This document shows positions 23,691 through 36,497 of a stretch of 64,000 bases of DNA, one piece after another. The stretch lies in NCBI RefSeq assembly GCF_921293095.1, contig NC_060251.1, forward strand, positions 58,421,585-58,485,584. Reading direction: 5' to 3'. Position 1 is the stretch's first letter. The number at the start of each line of letters is the position of its first letter. Made by a program: the position numbers and the translations under genes. A model generated the notes under the pieces. That model was not told where the DNA came from, did not search any database, and was given only the letters and a program-made list of their open reading frames with translations. Source of the stretch: Ischnura elegans. Taxonomy: Eukaryota > Arthropoda > Insecta > Odonata > Coenagrionidae.

Positions 23691-24533
23691 GGTTGGCACA
23701 TGAAGCCACCTGCATCCTTTGCCCCCACGGCACCAAGAACCGACGAAAACTATCGCGGACGCGATTGAGCAACCATAGTTGTAGTCAAAATTTTGGAACA
23801 TAAGTCCAATCGGAATTAATATTTACGAATAGAATGAACTGAGGAAACTCACGTCCACGCAAACGTTGGGCATTCGGAGTGTTTTCTTTCGGGCTCCATG
23901 GCGAGTTTTTTTTATAAATACGTGGCTCCTTAGCCGAGCATTTCTATTCGCGGTATTTGCGGTGAACAACTGTGAGGCTTCGAGTCCGAAGTAATCTCAA
24001 TCTCTTTTATGTTTAAACAAGACATTCTTGCTCTCAATATTATCTTTGCAGATAAATCAAGAAAAAGTTCATATTAAATTTTTGAAAAGACTAAAGGCAT
24101 TAAAATGATGTCTCTGTCTACACATTTATTTCTGAACAGATCCATTCACGGAGAAAACATAAGCAGGGAAGGTGTCAGTACCTAGTTTTATCCTCGTGCT
24201 CCTTTGGCTAATTACTGTTAAATCTCCGATGAGTAAAATTCCTATTCATAGTAACTACAACTCTCATTGAATAACCAAATACATTTGTATTTGAAATCAT
24301 TTTGATAACCTTGCGTTAAGAAAAATTATAGTAATCATATCGATAATGTTAGTGTTCAAATTCTTTATACTTGGCCTAAAAAAAGGCGGGAAATTTATTC
24401 CTCGTGATGTAAAGCACCAACGTTTTCCTTCCAGTGCGTGTGCGAAAAGCAATTATCACTAATGGCCAGGTTTGAAAAAAATGGTTTATGGAGTCTTTCA
24501 CCTTTATTAACCCGACAACTATAAATAATTATC
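23691..24533. other. Unassigned region
   Basis: No recognisable gene or element. At 24534 the sequence CAGTGGCGGCTGG begins, which resembles a hAT-type terminus, but no matching right end or target duplication was found nearby. Confidence 0.25.
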
Positions 24534-24566
24534 AGTGGCGGCTGGTGGTTATATATCCAGAGTGTG

Positions 24567-24713
24567 TGAAATTGGACTTCCATAAAGTAACACAGCCTTG
24601 AGGATGAAAGACAAGTCGTCTTCTGAAACGTCGGCTTGTATAAAAGCTTTAACCTGGATGGAAACCTGAGAAATATTATTTAGAAGTATTCACCAGGATA
24701 AACTAAAATCGTT
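24567..24713. mobile_element. Short insertion with GAAACGTCGG motif and 13-bp target duplication
   Basis: A 147-bp insert flanked by the identical 13-bp TATCCAGAGTGTG (24554-24566, 24714-24726). It carries GGATGAAAGACAAGTCG and CTGAAACGTCGG, resembling a single arm of the fold-back repeats at 12957 and 47436. A 13-bp duplication suggests retroposition, although no A tail is visible. Confidence 0.75.
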
Positions 24714-24726
24714 TATCCAGAGTGTG

Positions 24727-25279
24727 CATTGGAGAAGATAACGATGATGTAAAAGTGCATGAAGTACTAATCAATGCTGCTAAATGGTACTGAATGCATT
24801 GATGGACTAGTATCCTTAGCGCAGGGAGTTTACTCACCAAATATGCGCGTGCGCACTCGCGTCATGTTCAGTCTGCTTCAAGCAGCCATTTGAGCATGGC
24901 TTACCTCGTCCCCCCCCCCCCCCCCCCCCGAGCACCCCCAAGCGATCGCGTAGACCGAATATGCGGCCGCACAATGGTTCGAATTGCGAATCTATTGTGA
25001 CAAAATTATTTTTCCCAAAAAAATTACAGCTTTTGTGGTGAAAACATTCAGAATTACCAGATTGTAAACAAAAAGACCAAATAACATTATCATAGGTATT
25101 TTCAAGATGTTTTTATGAAAAAATTAAATTTAATTTACAAAATAATTTCATGTCACTCAACACTTAGAAAAATATACATAAAATCATCAAATATTCTATA
25201 GTAATGCGCTTTTCTTAATTTAATGAACTAATTACGTTAAAAATACACTAATAAACACCAGAATGTAAAGTGCGGAATA
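24727..25279. other. A+T-rich region with a long C homopolymer
   Basis: Contains an uninterrupted C tract of about 20 bp near 24910-24930 followed by GAGCACCCCC, then A+T-rich DNA. No gene recognised. The C tract resembles those inside the hAT-like MITEs here. Confidence 0.35.
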
Positions 25280-26430
25280 TTAGTCACCTTCATCATTATT
25301 ACTCTCCCCAATCCCTTCATCTCCGAAATTTACCGACTCCACTTCCTCCATCTCTTTAACATTACTCATTTCATTAGGTACAAGTAATATTGGTTCCCTG
25401 AGAAGCTGTCTGACATCCATCGAGAGGGAATAGCAATGCCTTGGGTGCAATGAACTAATCCTGGAAACATACGGATCAGATGTGACTAATAGTAGGTTAA
25501 AAACATCTCTCATTGTGTCTTTTTTTGAATATTTTAGCGCGTGGTTTTCTTTGAATTTCCCAATATGTTTATTCCTTGCTCATTGGGCCCTTTCGGAAAG
25601 CATTCCGATACCTTATCGAGGATGGCCTGGTATTCTGCCATAAGATTTTGTTTTTATCATTTGATTTTAGCAGAAGATGCAACATAGAAATGGAAAAAAT
25701 ATAGGAATCATCCACTGGACCTAATTCCTTCCGAAATACTTTGGTTATATTGCTTGTGCCCACTACTTCCATCTTAACCCCACTTAAATATCATCGTAAG
25801 TTTGAATCCATTACCAGACCGAAAGCGGCGGTGACATCTTTCTGAGCCAAAATAGTGCTATTCAATAGAACCAGTAATTTGACCTCGGCCCAAGTATCAG
25901 TAATGGTAAGTTCTTGTGATGAGGGTAGCAAAACAACTTTGAATTTAAATTTATCTTGTAGGAGGGATAAATATCGCACCGTCTCTGGTTGGCCTCTCTT
26001 CTGATGTTTACGTGCTGTTGCTTATTAAGTTTATTCCATGGAAAAGGACAAAGCTTCTAATGATGCATATGGTATTGGAGTCAAAGGTGAAGACAAGTAA
26101 GCCTTCTTATAGTTGGTATCTCTCTTTGGTATGCTTTCAGTTACGTCTTTTATAAATGCAGCCGCATCTTTTTTCCGGAGCTCCGCAATGAAATCTGGCT
26201 TGCGAAACAAAGTTTTACTCTCGATATATTCTTCACAAGAGACTGTACAAATCGAACAAAATCTGTCGTATTTTCTGGAGCACTGTTTCCACTTTTTATC
26301 AAAATTCCTTTTAAATAGCATCACAACTTTCCTGATATCCTTTGAGGTATCTTCATTAAAACTTTCAAATACTAATTTATGCTCTACGCATTTAATAAAT
26401 CATCTATAGTCTTTTCTTCCGCAGCATTTA
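25280..26430 (-). pseudogene. Decayed ORF cluster, probably an old transposon-encoded protein
   Basis: Four consecutive minus-strand open stretches (26031-26324, 25791-25979, 25569-25772, 25280-25513) lie in order as if parts of one broken protein. Phrases such as ITDTWAEVKLLVLLNST and ILWQNTRPSSIRYRNAF look like a protein family seen in many copies in some invertebrate genomes and probably transposon-borne, but I cannot name it with certainty. Frameshifts and stops separate the parts. No termini were identified. Confidence 0.45.
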
Positions 26431-27585
26431 TAAAAATTCCATGCGATTTACCGCCGGTACCTTAAATCTCTCTAAATGCGACATAATTTTCCCAAAAAAT
26501 GTTAAAAAATTGAAGCCATGTAATAACTGCACCATAAATATTAATAAAAATTTGTATCGTACAAAACTACAATCGTTAAAATTAAAAATATTTCTTTTCT
26601 AGCGTAATTTATCCCGATAATCCAGGCGTCCTCCGAGGAAATACCCCCAGTCCCGGGTCTCAACGGCTCCCGTTTGTTACTTCATCGAACAAAATGGGCA
26701 TAATTGTCAAAAAGCGTAAGTAGGCGCAAAATCTGATAAAAATATGTATAACTGTAAGGACGTTTCTACATGTCTTTGAAGTTTTCGCAATCCTACCTAT
26801 ACATATATTTTTATAAGTCAATTTAAACATTTGAAGTCGATAAAAAACGAAGTTGTAAAGACTGAGAGATTACCATTTGAAATTTAGTATTTGATAGCAA
26901 ATTTATTTGAAGAAAAATCAATCTAAATAATGCTACATACCGATGACTATAAGATTCCGTTATAAATTGTGGTTCCTCGCGTTTTTGCTGTCTAGCAGAT
27001 ATGTGTTAATGCTGGCCAGTCAGCCACCGTCTGGGTAGGCAATCTCAATGCGTAACTTTGCCGCTGCATAACATTGTTATAACTTATAACGTTGCAAAAG
27101 TTACCAATCATGATGAAGCATTTACTTGCGGATATCGCGACACCTACGGCGGCTTCTTTTTTTTAAAGTTGCAAAACTGACTTTTGTTCCGCTAGATTAG
27201 CGATTGGGACCACTGTGTGCCGGTGCGATGCCATAGAATCGCTCACTTGTAGAGCCGTGAATTCGCCATGGAAATTGCTGTAGCGTTCGGAGCTTCATAC
27301 CCCATCTCTGTGTGAACAGGTTTTTATCTTTCCCTTTGCAAAGGAACACCTAGTTTTCTTTTATAATTCATTCATCTTTGGGTGTGCAGTTGCTAACATG
27401 CGTATAAGCACGCGCCGTCACTGAAAATTATGCACATTTGACCGAGTGGGTATCATCCATTTCTTCAAGTTTTAAATATATTTTGAATAATCATACCGAA
27501 ACATATCTATTTGTAATTCTATTGGCCTCGCTTTCTGATTTTACCCCAGTTAACTATAGAAAACACGATGGACGGATTCACCCTA
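26431..27585. other. Unassigned region
   Basis: No coding or element signature recognised. It ends at the target duplication of the 3.2-kb hAT-like element. Confidence 0.25.
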
Positions 27586-27593
27586 CTTAAACG

Positions 27594-30500
27594 CAGTGGC
27601 GGTTTGCCCATAAGGACTCTCGGACGCCGCCCCTCCCAAATATTTGAAAAAGTAAAAAAATAAATATCCATTAATTTATAATTATACATCTGATTAATCA
27701 AAGCGTTTTTTCAGTCCCATACATCGAAAGTGTTGGAAAAACACGAAAAGAAATAGCGCGAGAAGTTCGTATTTGTAGCCGTGGGGCGCTGGCCAGAACG
27801 TCCCAATCCATCCCCATGCAGTTATATGGAGAGTGGTAGTGGTGGGGGCCGCTGGTGCTATGACGCGTCTAACGCTGTGTCTTATGGAGGTCTTGGGACG
27901 TCGTCCGAAAATGCGCAGAGCGACGTATGAGTTGATATCGCTGCGCAGGCCGGCGGGCGTATAATCTGGCGTCTACTTGGTGCTGCCACAGAAAAGGGAC
28001 CTACGGAATCAGAATGGTCACTGTACTGGGTGTAGTTATACTATTTTTATTTTTAATTACTGGTAGGTATTGCTACAGTAAATAAATTATCCCATTATGC
28101 TTGCGTTTTTTGGTGTTTGAATTCCGGAACACATAAAATCCAACCAGTTAAAGGCCGTATTGACGAAGGAAAACTATTCTCGAGTATTTGACACAGTTCT
28201 GTTATGATTACGAATTTCAAGAACCTTGGGGAAACTAATATTATAATATTTAGCCCTTAACTATGTATTCATATCTTCCCGATGATTAGAAATGCGGTAC
28301 CTATTTTTCAGATAAATTTATCAAAAGACCTGCAGTATTAGGAAAAATCAGTTAACATTCCCCACTGATTTATAATTTAAGAAATAGTTGCGTGCGTGAT
28401 AGGGTGAAGGATTAAATATGATTTAAATCGTTAAGCGCGACTTTAAATAGAGTCATTCAATTAATGTCATGAAGTGCCGCGTACAATGCACCTTTTGTGT
28501 GTAGGTTCATCATTTTTCTAGCCGTCCTTGTTGAATTAGTTCATGTTCACCTAATTCCTCAGCGGCAGAGCGGTAGCTGTCTGACGGAAAATGCCCACTT
28601 GGGTCTGATTTAAGTGGCCTCGAAGAGTTCACATCAGTGCGTAAATCCTTACAGCTCCCATCTGTGGCTCAGTCGAGTCGTCTTCTTTTACGATCTAGAA
28701 CTTATTTTCTATTATATCATGGCAATGATTTCGAAGACACGGTTATTCCAAATGCGACCCGTTGGCGTCTCGTGTGTTTACCACATATGAATCTTAGACT
28801 CAAGGAGATGGTCCGTGACGTCCTTTGTTTGCTTGAATGCCTTTGCTGACCTTAAATTCGTCCCTCAGCTGAATCAGCATTAGTGGACCACGACTTCTAT
28901 CTCCCTTGAGTCGTCCTTATAGTAACGGCAAGACTCTCGGAAAGAACGGAGTGAAATGAGTTCAGACATCATTTTCGAGGAGTTAATTGTTCGTAATTGC
29001 CGATTAAGAAGTTTCTTAGTGCTGTGTGTACATTCAAGAAGACAATTTTGAATTAATCAACAGTGCTCGTTTTTTAAAGGGAAATATAGGGAAAAATTGT
29101 CCCAATTCTGTGTCCAGGCACCTTGTTCTTCTTGGTCGTATTTTTCGTCGGCCTATTTTGTGTCGTCCCTTGTTTATTTATAGACTAGTGCCCTTGCCAT
29201 GTGTTCAATCAGAAAGAAATTGTTGTCCAGCGCTGATTTCAACGAACGTGTAATTGATCACTTTGCTGGACAAAATGAAAGAAGGATGGACTTTTGCAAT
29301 ATAACTAAAGGCCTGTGAGTATTTCATATTTTGTTAAAAATGTGTGAGAAATGTTTAATTGTTGATTTTAAATCATACTGTATTCAAGAAGCAACGCGAA
29401 CACCGCCATCAAAGTTTACATCTGCAATAGCAAAGCGCGCGCATTCTAGTAGTGTTTGTTGCCTAGTGGAAGTCAGTGACACTTTCCTCCCTCCTCAGGT
29501 GTTACAAGTGTCATTGCTACCTAAATCATTGCAAATGTTGTATAGATTTGACAAATAACGCATTATGATTGCAAAACGAACAACAGAAGTGTATTGCGGG
29601 CATATCCGCACGAAGAATGTAGACGCTAAAACCTAAAGTTACGTATTTTCGTTTGTATTTGCAAAATATCGCAGCAAATATATTTTTATTCTTCAAGATC
29701 ATTGATCAGTATCATCGAGAGTCCGGACTAAGCCGATCCGTATGACCGAGAGTCTACTGCATTTAGTATTTATTAATCAAGCTTTATTAGGAAAACTAGG
29801 TATTTTTGTTGAAAAAAACGGAACGTATGGCATCACAGAATTCAATTCCTAGATTGCCGTAAAAACTTAATAAAATACACGAAATATTAAAAAATTATGA
29901 CCCCCCGGTGGAGTGCGCCCCCCCTAGCATTTGACTCACGAGCCGCCACTGGTCCAGGCACCTTGTTCTTTTTGGTCGTATTTTTCGTCGGCCTATTTTG
30001 TGTCGTCCCTTGTTTATTTATAGACTAGTGCCCTTGCCATGTGTTCAATCAGAAAGAAATTGTTGTCCAGCGCTGATTTCAACGAACGTGTAATTGATCA
30101 CTTTGCTGGACAAAATGAAAGAAGGATGGACCTTTGCAATATAACTAAAGGCCTGTGAGTATTTCATATTTTGTTAAAAATGTGTGAGAAATGTTTAATT
30201 GTTGATTTTAAATCATACTGTATTCAAGAAGCAACGCGAACACCGCCATCAAAGTTTACATCTGCAATAGCAAAGCGCGCGCATTCTAGTAGTGTTTGTT
30301 GCCTAGTGGAAGTCAGTGACACTTTCCTCCCTCCTCAGGTGTTACAAGTGTCATTGCTACCTAAATCATTGCAAATGTTGTATAGATTTGACAAATAACG
30401 CATTATGATTGCAAAACGAACAACAGAAGTGTATTGCGGGCATATCCGCACGAAGAATGTAGACGCTAAAACCTAAAGTTACGTATTTTCGTTTGTATTT

Positions 30501-30791
30501 GCAAAATATCGCAGCAAATATATTTTTATTCTTCAAGATCATTGATCAGTATCATCGAGAGTCCGGACTAAGCCGATCCGTATGACCGAGAGTCTACTGC
30601 ATTTAGTATTTATTAATCAAGCTTTATTAGGAAAACTAGGTATTTTTGTTGAAAAAAACGGAACGTATGGCATCACAGAATTCAATTCCTAGATTGCCGT
30701 AAAAACTTAATAAAATACACGAAATATTAAAAAATTATGACCCCCCGGTGGAGTGCGCCCCCCCTAGCATTTGACTCACGAGCCGCCACTG
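27594..30791. mobile_element. hAT-like element with duplicated 3' terminus, 3.2 kb
   Basis: Begins CAGTGGCGGTTTGCCC and ends CGAGCCGCCACTG, with identical 8-bp duplications CTTAAACG at 27586-27593 and 30792-30799. The last 840 bp are present twice in tandem, so a third terminal repeat (ending CCGCCACTG at 29951) lies inside. No hAT transposase signature is visible, so it is non-autonomous or carries foreign sequence. The interior 27594-29111 is partly G+C-rich with no recognised gene. Confidence 0.9.
29112..30791. repeat. 840-bp tandem duplication, two units
   Basis: Unit 1 is 29112-29951 and unit 2 is 29952-30791. Only two differences were seen by eye (C/T at 29132 against 29972, and T/C at 29292 against 30132), about 99.8% identity. 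Each unit ends with the hAT-like 3' terminus, and the same 75-codon frame occurs at 29331-29558 and 30171-30398. In each unit a donor-like GTGAGT follows an open stretch ending MDFCNITKGL, and an acceptor-like CTCCCTCCTCAG lies about 180 bp later; whether these act in splicing is unknown. Confidence 0.95.
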
Positions 30792-30925
30792 CTTAAACGT
30801 CACTGAAAAATCACTGGTGAGTGTAATAAATACGTTTAAAGGTATGGGTGACATCTATTTTGCTCATAAGTGTATAATAATTTGTGCTTTGTGCTTCATC
30901 ATAATTTTAAAATATCAGCATAAGT

Positions 30926-31240
30926 CGTGTGTGGGACGGTGTTAGGACACCAGCCGTTTACTCATAGAAAGGAAATGCTCTGACGAAATTTCGCGAGGCA
31001 TACATTAAAGTCATACATCGTACAGAGGAAAAGTTTCTTTGTATTTTATTGATTTCACGGATTGTCTTTCTGCAACGAATCCCATATATTCGATGCATAT
31101 TCAAGGCGTGGCCGGACGAGTGCAAAAATCACCTGTCTTTTACTATATTATCCGAAAATCTTCCCACAATATGCTGGACGAATCCCAGCTTCTTCAGGGC
31201 CCTGCCACTAATATTTCTCATATAGGTTCCCCCCGATAAG
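30926..31240 (-). pseudogene. CR1-like RT fragment joined to its 3' UTR
   Basis: Minus-strand frame with CRKTIR-, HALNMHRIYGI-, and LKKLGFVQHIVGRFSD-like segments, matching the region of CR1-type RT ending in an LEYASxVW-like motif. Directly beside it is the 3' UTR motif TGTCCTAACACC also found at 22290, so the intervening C-terminal part has been deleted. Inactive relic. Confidence 0.65.
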
Positions 31241-31929
31241 TTTTAAAATATCACAACTCTTATGTACTCAATTTCGTCAGTCGCATTCAGTCAGTTAGAG
31301 TATATACATGGGGACGACCTCCGCAAGAAATGTACCGCCGTGAAAAGATATCAAACGATAAACAATGTTACAGCGTAAAAATAAGGAAAACGGCACAGCA
31401 AGAACAGATTGTAATGCAACGGAACATGAACCAATAGACATGTCAACGAGCATTTTAATTAGTGGAAATCTAAGCAAAAAATTTCATATAATTACGACTT
31501 TCTAGGGATTGTCACCATTGCCAAGGAACGTTACTACGGATGATGATGCAAAACAATAAACGCGAACGATTCAACTAATACATTTAAATTCATTGAGAAT
31601 AACTGAACCCATAACATTCTGTATAGTAGAACATTTCCGCTTCTAGTTATCAAGAATTAAGAGTTTACTAGTTAAGTTAATCACTCTCTGCCCAAAAATT
31701 TCCGGGGCACATGTTAATATACACAATATATCTATAGTTAGTATTTTAAATTGATCGATCGGAATAATCGCTTTTTTTCCAATATGAAATAATACTTTAA
31801 ATATCGACTATGATAAAACTTTGAAATCATATCATATATGTATTGTAATGGAATCTTTTGTCATAAACGGTTACGATACGGCACAAAAACTCGCTCGGAT
31901 TGCAACTTAACATCGCCAATCACTCCTTT
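31241..31929. other. Unassigned region
   Basis: A+T-rich, no recognisable gene or element boundary. Confidence 0.25.
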
Positions 31930-32350
31930 GGAGTGGTCATACGGTTGTGCTTATGCTCGAGTGTGAGCAATCGCGGCTCACATCGCGCGAATAGCTTTTC
32001 CTGCCCAAATATTTATGTAAAATGTGATGTATCTGCACATTTGAGATACCTACATTATCAGTCATCTCACACACTGATTCCACACACATTCCATGGATTT
32101 TATTCACGATTTCTAGCGTGACGACCTCTTTCGGGCGTCCTGAACGTTCGACGTCACTTGAGCTGGTACGACCACAACGAAATTCAGTGAACCATTTCTT
32201 CACCATTAAAATTAATACCGCAGAGTTTCCCTAGTATTTACAAAGTCTTTCCAAGGCTTTAGTGACATTTTTTGCGCAAAAATAATATTTAGTTAGCACG
32301 CGAAATTCCCTTTTTTCCGTTATTGTTAAAATTCGGAAGGTTGTCTGCTT
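31930..32350 (-). pseudogene. mariner-type transposase N-terminal fragment
   Basis: The minus-strand frame from 32206 reads VKKWFTEFRCGRTSSSDVER followed by SGRPKEVVT and IVNKIHGMCVESV, the mariner helix-turn-helix DNA-binding region, then IHHILHKYLG. Upstream (to about 32350) REFRVLTKYYFCAKNVTKA continues the N-terminus after a frame change. The catalytic DDD part and inverted repeats are absent. Confidence 0.85.
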
Positions 32351-33254
32351 TCACATGGTTTTCTGCAATGTCTGTCAAACGCAAACTAAACGAGGGAATT
32401 TGCTCGAAATTTCATAGTTGTTTAGTAATAGGTGTAAACTAACGGAAATATTGTTTTTTTTATATTAACTAAGTGGGAAATTGAAAAAGTCGCGAACTTA
32501 TCAAATGATCCTCGCAATAAAAATGTATATAGGCGGTTTAAAAATAATCGTAGGTCAGTTAATGGAAACGGAACTCGAAAATGTTCCTCGAATGAGTTTA
32601 AATGATAATTATTCTGTTTTCCCTGTTGATAAAAATCGTATTTTTGGGGCCGATTTGAAATGTGACAAGGCTACTCTCACTACATACCGGGATTCTTGGT
32701 TGCGTAAAATAAGGTATTCAATAGCGACGTCGTTAATAATGGCAATTTTTGGCGTTTTCCAGTAGATTATTATAGTAAAAACATCGATTTCTAAGCTTTC
32801 AAAGTATATTTCGCAAATAAGTGTTGAAACATTCCAAATGAGTTCCAAAGGTTGAATATTTGTCCGGTGGAAGTTTCCCATGGAATCAAAAACAGTTCAA
32901 TATGTGACACATATAAGTAAGAAATGTGTACAAAGGAGTTGATGACTTGGTAAGACGCTATGATGTCATCAACTGCTGTGTATTTAGTTTCAATTCCAAA
33001 GCAGTTCAAAAGCATATACAAATCGGTGGTTACAAAGCAGAATGATGACAGTTCCAAATGGTTTACACAGCAGAAAATTTGCCCTGAGTGTACATTGACT
33101 AACATTCTCTGAAAATATGAGTTCAAAAGGTGAGTCAAGTAGAAATCACGTTTAAGTCACGTACTACATAGTCATGTAGAATATTGGCGTTATCGAATTA
33201 TAATTGGTAATTTTATAAAATAATAAAATGTATTTCATTCAAATTTTATGCCTG
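32351..33254. other. Unassigned region
   Basis: Two overlapping open stretches (32481-32765 plus; 32791-33138 minus) show no recognisable domain. TTCCAAA-type words recur between 32820 and 33060. No element ends seen. Confidence 0.25.
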
Positions 33255-34700
33255 CACTCATTTAACAAACAAGTTCTTTTTTCTACCCGCCAAAAGGTTT
33301 GTAGTGAAACAACGCAATTACCCCACCAATAATAATAGAAGTTTTCGAATGCAATTTAAATGTAAAAAAAATCATTCGTCGCCTAAATAACGAAAAAGTG
33401 GTTGAGCTCAAATACAAAAAATATCAATGGGACAAAATAATAAATAAAACAACTATACAACATTAACATTATATGGGGTAACAGTGTTACCCCGCTCAGT
33501 CGCGGTAGGGTTAACGACAGCTCACAACATCAACAGGTTGTTATTTTTTGGCCCACAGACAAACTGGAAGAATCAGCCCTGATAGATTGGATCTTCGCAA
33601 GTGTTCGCAACAATTTACTTGGAAACCAGAAACATATGACACACGAGTAGTAAATAAAAACAAATTCGAGAAGTATGTGAAGGTTATGGAGGCTAAAAAC
33701 TCGGCTATAACATTACACAATCACTAAATCAATAATAATGACCCTAAAGGGAAAAATATTTTCTCAATGAAATTAAATAAAAGAAAAGTTGAAGTTACAT
33801 CCCTTGGGCATAATAGAGAAACGCGAATATATACCGAAACGCCAACAATTCACCAGCCTCCAACCTTAAGCTTCTTTTAATTAGCAATTTAGAGGCTATC
33901 GCTAACTTATATCATTCTTAGATCGCCGTAGCGCACACAAAAAGCTTAGAATAATTGCACCATTACTCGCAAATCTGAATGAAAACTCATATAATATCAT
34001 TCATCACACGATTGTTTACCTTCGTATGCTCACTCAAGATAAACAAATGCCTGCCTGAGGCGACGACAACAGTAATACCAACACTGAAATATTGAATATG
34101 CACCTAATTATTTCTCTCCACGTATTTTGGATAGTAACACATCGCAGTAAACAAAGTAAATCTCCGTTCCGACAAAGATGTTTGGCGCGATCACTTCACA
34201 ATACAGAAAATGTCATCAACCTCGCGAAAATGCAATTAGAAATCGAGCGAAGTAGTGCACACACACCTCAAATATCTACTTTAAAAAACACCGCAATGCA
34301 CTATTTCACGCACAGAAGTAATCATAAGTTAAATTTACATATGGCACCCATACATATGAGATTAAATTGAAACAATAATCGTAATAATTAAACGCGAATA
34401 GTTCAATGCAGTGCAAGGCTTAAAATACGCAAAATACAAACCGACAGGAACTCTGGAAGCCAGAAAGTCATTGCAGCTCACGAAAAAATCATTTTCAACT
34501 AAATAAATCAACGAAAGAAAGATAAATATGCAATAACACGATATATTCTACGCTCTTACCTTCGAGAACAACATCTATTTACAAACAAACGAAATATATG
34601 CGGCGCGTAACCAAGGACAATAATAGCAGTAAGTGAAGCTCAATTTCTCTGAAAGAGCAGAAGTGGCGCCGCTCAATTTGTTAAGAAACTTTTGCAAACC
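33255..34700 (-). repeat. 1.45-kb inverted duplication, intact copy (P-element empty site)
   Basis: Reverse-complement copy of 14185-14314 plus 19985-21299, continuous here, with a single TAGATGTT where the P-like element is inserted in the other copy. Flanks beyond 33255 and 34700 do not match the flanks of the first copy, so the unit has defined ends, but I see no terminal inverted repeats. The 92-codon open frame 34092-34370 has no known domain. Confidence 0.92.
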
Positions 34701-35229
34701 ACTGTACGTGAATAAAGGTGAGTGTTACATTCGTATAATCATAAGTTGTTTGCAGAAATATTGTGTACACCCCGCTGTGTTTTCAAACTCTCTATCGCCG
34801 AAGGCCTTGGTTTGTGATTCCCTGATTAGTCTAGTTTATGTTAATCATGTCATGTCGGCTCATGCCTGTCAGAGGAGCAACTAATCTCTTCATGACCATA
34901 GTTTTGCGAGATTTTCGCCGCAGCGGAATAAAACCACAATTTTTTTACCCTCTTTTGAATACTAAATTTACAAAATCGCCGACTGTAGGGTCTGTAAAAA
35001 AAACCTCCGAAAGAGTTTGCAAGTAAAAGGTCATGGAATATACGATATATTCTTAATGTATTATTCATTCGATAGGTGTATCATGTGTGTATGTTTCTCA
35101 AATATCTCGCTGTGAACAGCCGTTCATTTGTCATCATCATGAAGTATTTCGAACTTACATGGATTGCCATTTAACCACTATAATCATTCAGTATACCGAG
35201 TTGATTTTATAAATAAAATCTTCTTCATT
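34701..35229. other. Unassigned region
   Basis: Short overlapping open frames on both strands without recognisable domains. Confidence 0.25.
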
Positions 35230-35511
35230 TACACTAATGAATTCAATGGGAGAAAAGTCCCTTTCGATTGGGAATCGAACCATGGACTTACTCGTCCTTG
35301 GGTCTCGTAGCAGGCCACTGCCTGATCGTGGTTCATGGATTCCAATGGCATTTAGTGCGGTTTGAACCACCTGCATTTCCATGTTGTTGGCATTTTCCTG
35401 GTAATTTACCGAGGTTCATACCGCAGGTCGAACGTGGAAAGTTGCCGACATTTAAACCTTGGCCACAGAGTAGATATACTCTGTGCCTAGGCTTGAACCA
35501 TTAAAGGCACA
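35230..35511 (-). mobile_element. tRNA-derived SINE-like element
   Basis: On the minus strand, near 35262-35330, there is an A-box-like CAGGCAGTGGCCTGC and, about 35 bp later, a perfect B-box-like GGTTCGATTCC. The adjoining sequence (35340-35511) repeats GAACC/GGTTC-like words. A tRNA-derived head of a SINE is the simplest reading. No target duplication identified. Confidence 0.5.
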
Positions 35512-36232
35512 AGAGGCGTGACGCCTCAAAATGAATCAAATTTTTATGTGTTTTGTTAGTTTCATAGTTTTTGTATCCTTTAATATCTACAATTTTTCAA
35601 ATTCATCTATTATCAAGAATAAAAAATAAAATTTTATGAGATTGTTCTCCGTCTTATTGGCTTATCTTTGCTTCTTTCATTTCTCCTGAAAATTCGGCTA
35701 CTTATTGTATACTTATGTGCAAAGGTGAACGATCGGTTTTAGGGATGAAAATTTTGCCGGCACTACAGGAGCGCTGCATGAAGTAAGTATCAGGAGACTA
35801 CCTTGAAAATGTGTAATTATCAATTTGCCTGAATGGAGTCAAAAATTAATAATTTACAGTCCTTCAGTAATGGGAAGGGTATGGATTTCAGGGTTCTATC
35901 TAGTTAACGTTTCTCAGTGAGATGGCATGCGAGTCACTGTTGCGGACATCACAGATATATAACTCCCGTGAAATCCCAGCGAAAGCGCTAACTGCTGGCT
36001 TAATTAGGAATTATATCCTCCGAATGACGTTGGTCAAAGTTAAAAGGCGGTATTTATCTACACCTCCCTCTTCTCCATCAATTACACTTTCAAATGAGAA
36101 CCATGGCACAAAATCTCAGTAGGTGTGGCCAAAATTTTGCCAACTGACGTAAAAGAATTTCGATTGTTTTTAAGAGTTACTCGAGGGCTGGAATATAAGC
36201 ATTGATAAAGATATCGCAGCAATTTTATGATG
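35512..36232. other. Unassigned region
   Basis: No recognisable feature except a short palindrome GAGGCGTGACGCCTC near 35510. Confidence 0.25.
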
Positions 36233-36497
36233 ACTTCAGCCAGTGGCCAGTGGCCAGGGGGGGTTTGGGGGTTAAACCCCCCCAGAGCTCCGAGAAATTT
36301 TTAAGTTAAATCCATGCTCTATATTATTTCTACTGTATAGATACCTTTTTCTCAACTTATACGCAACCAAAATCTACAAATGAGGTACCAAAATGCACAG
36401 AATTTTTCAGAGAACATGCGATGGCATATCTTACTTCCTAAATATTGTTATTGTTTCCTAAAATTGGTTTTTAAACATAAAAAAATAATCGATTCCG

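Noticed and set aside
24534..24546. Left terminus of a full hAT-like element (CAGTGGCGGCTGG).
   Set aside because: No matching right terminus or 8-bp duplication could be found; the nearest CCGCCACTG belongs to the element at 27594-30791, which has its own left end.
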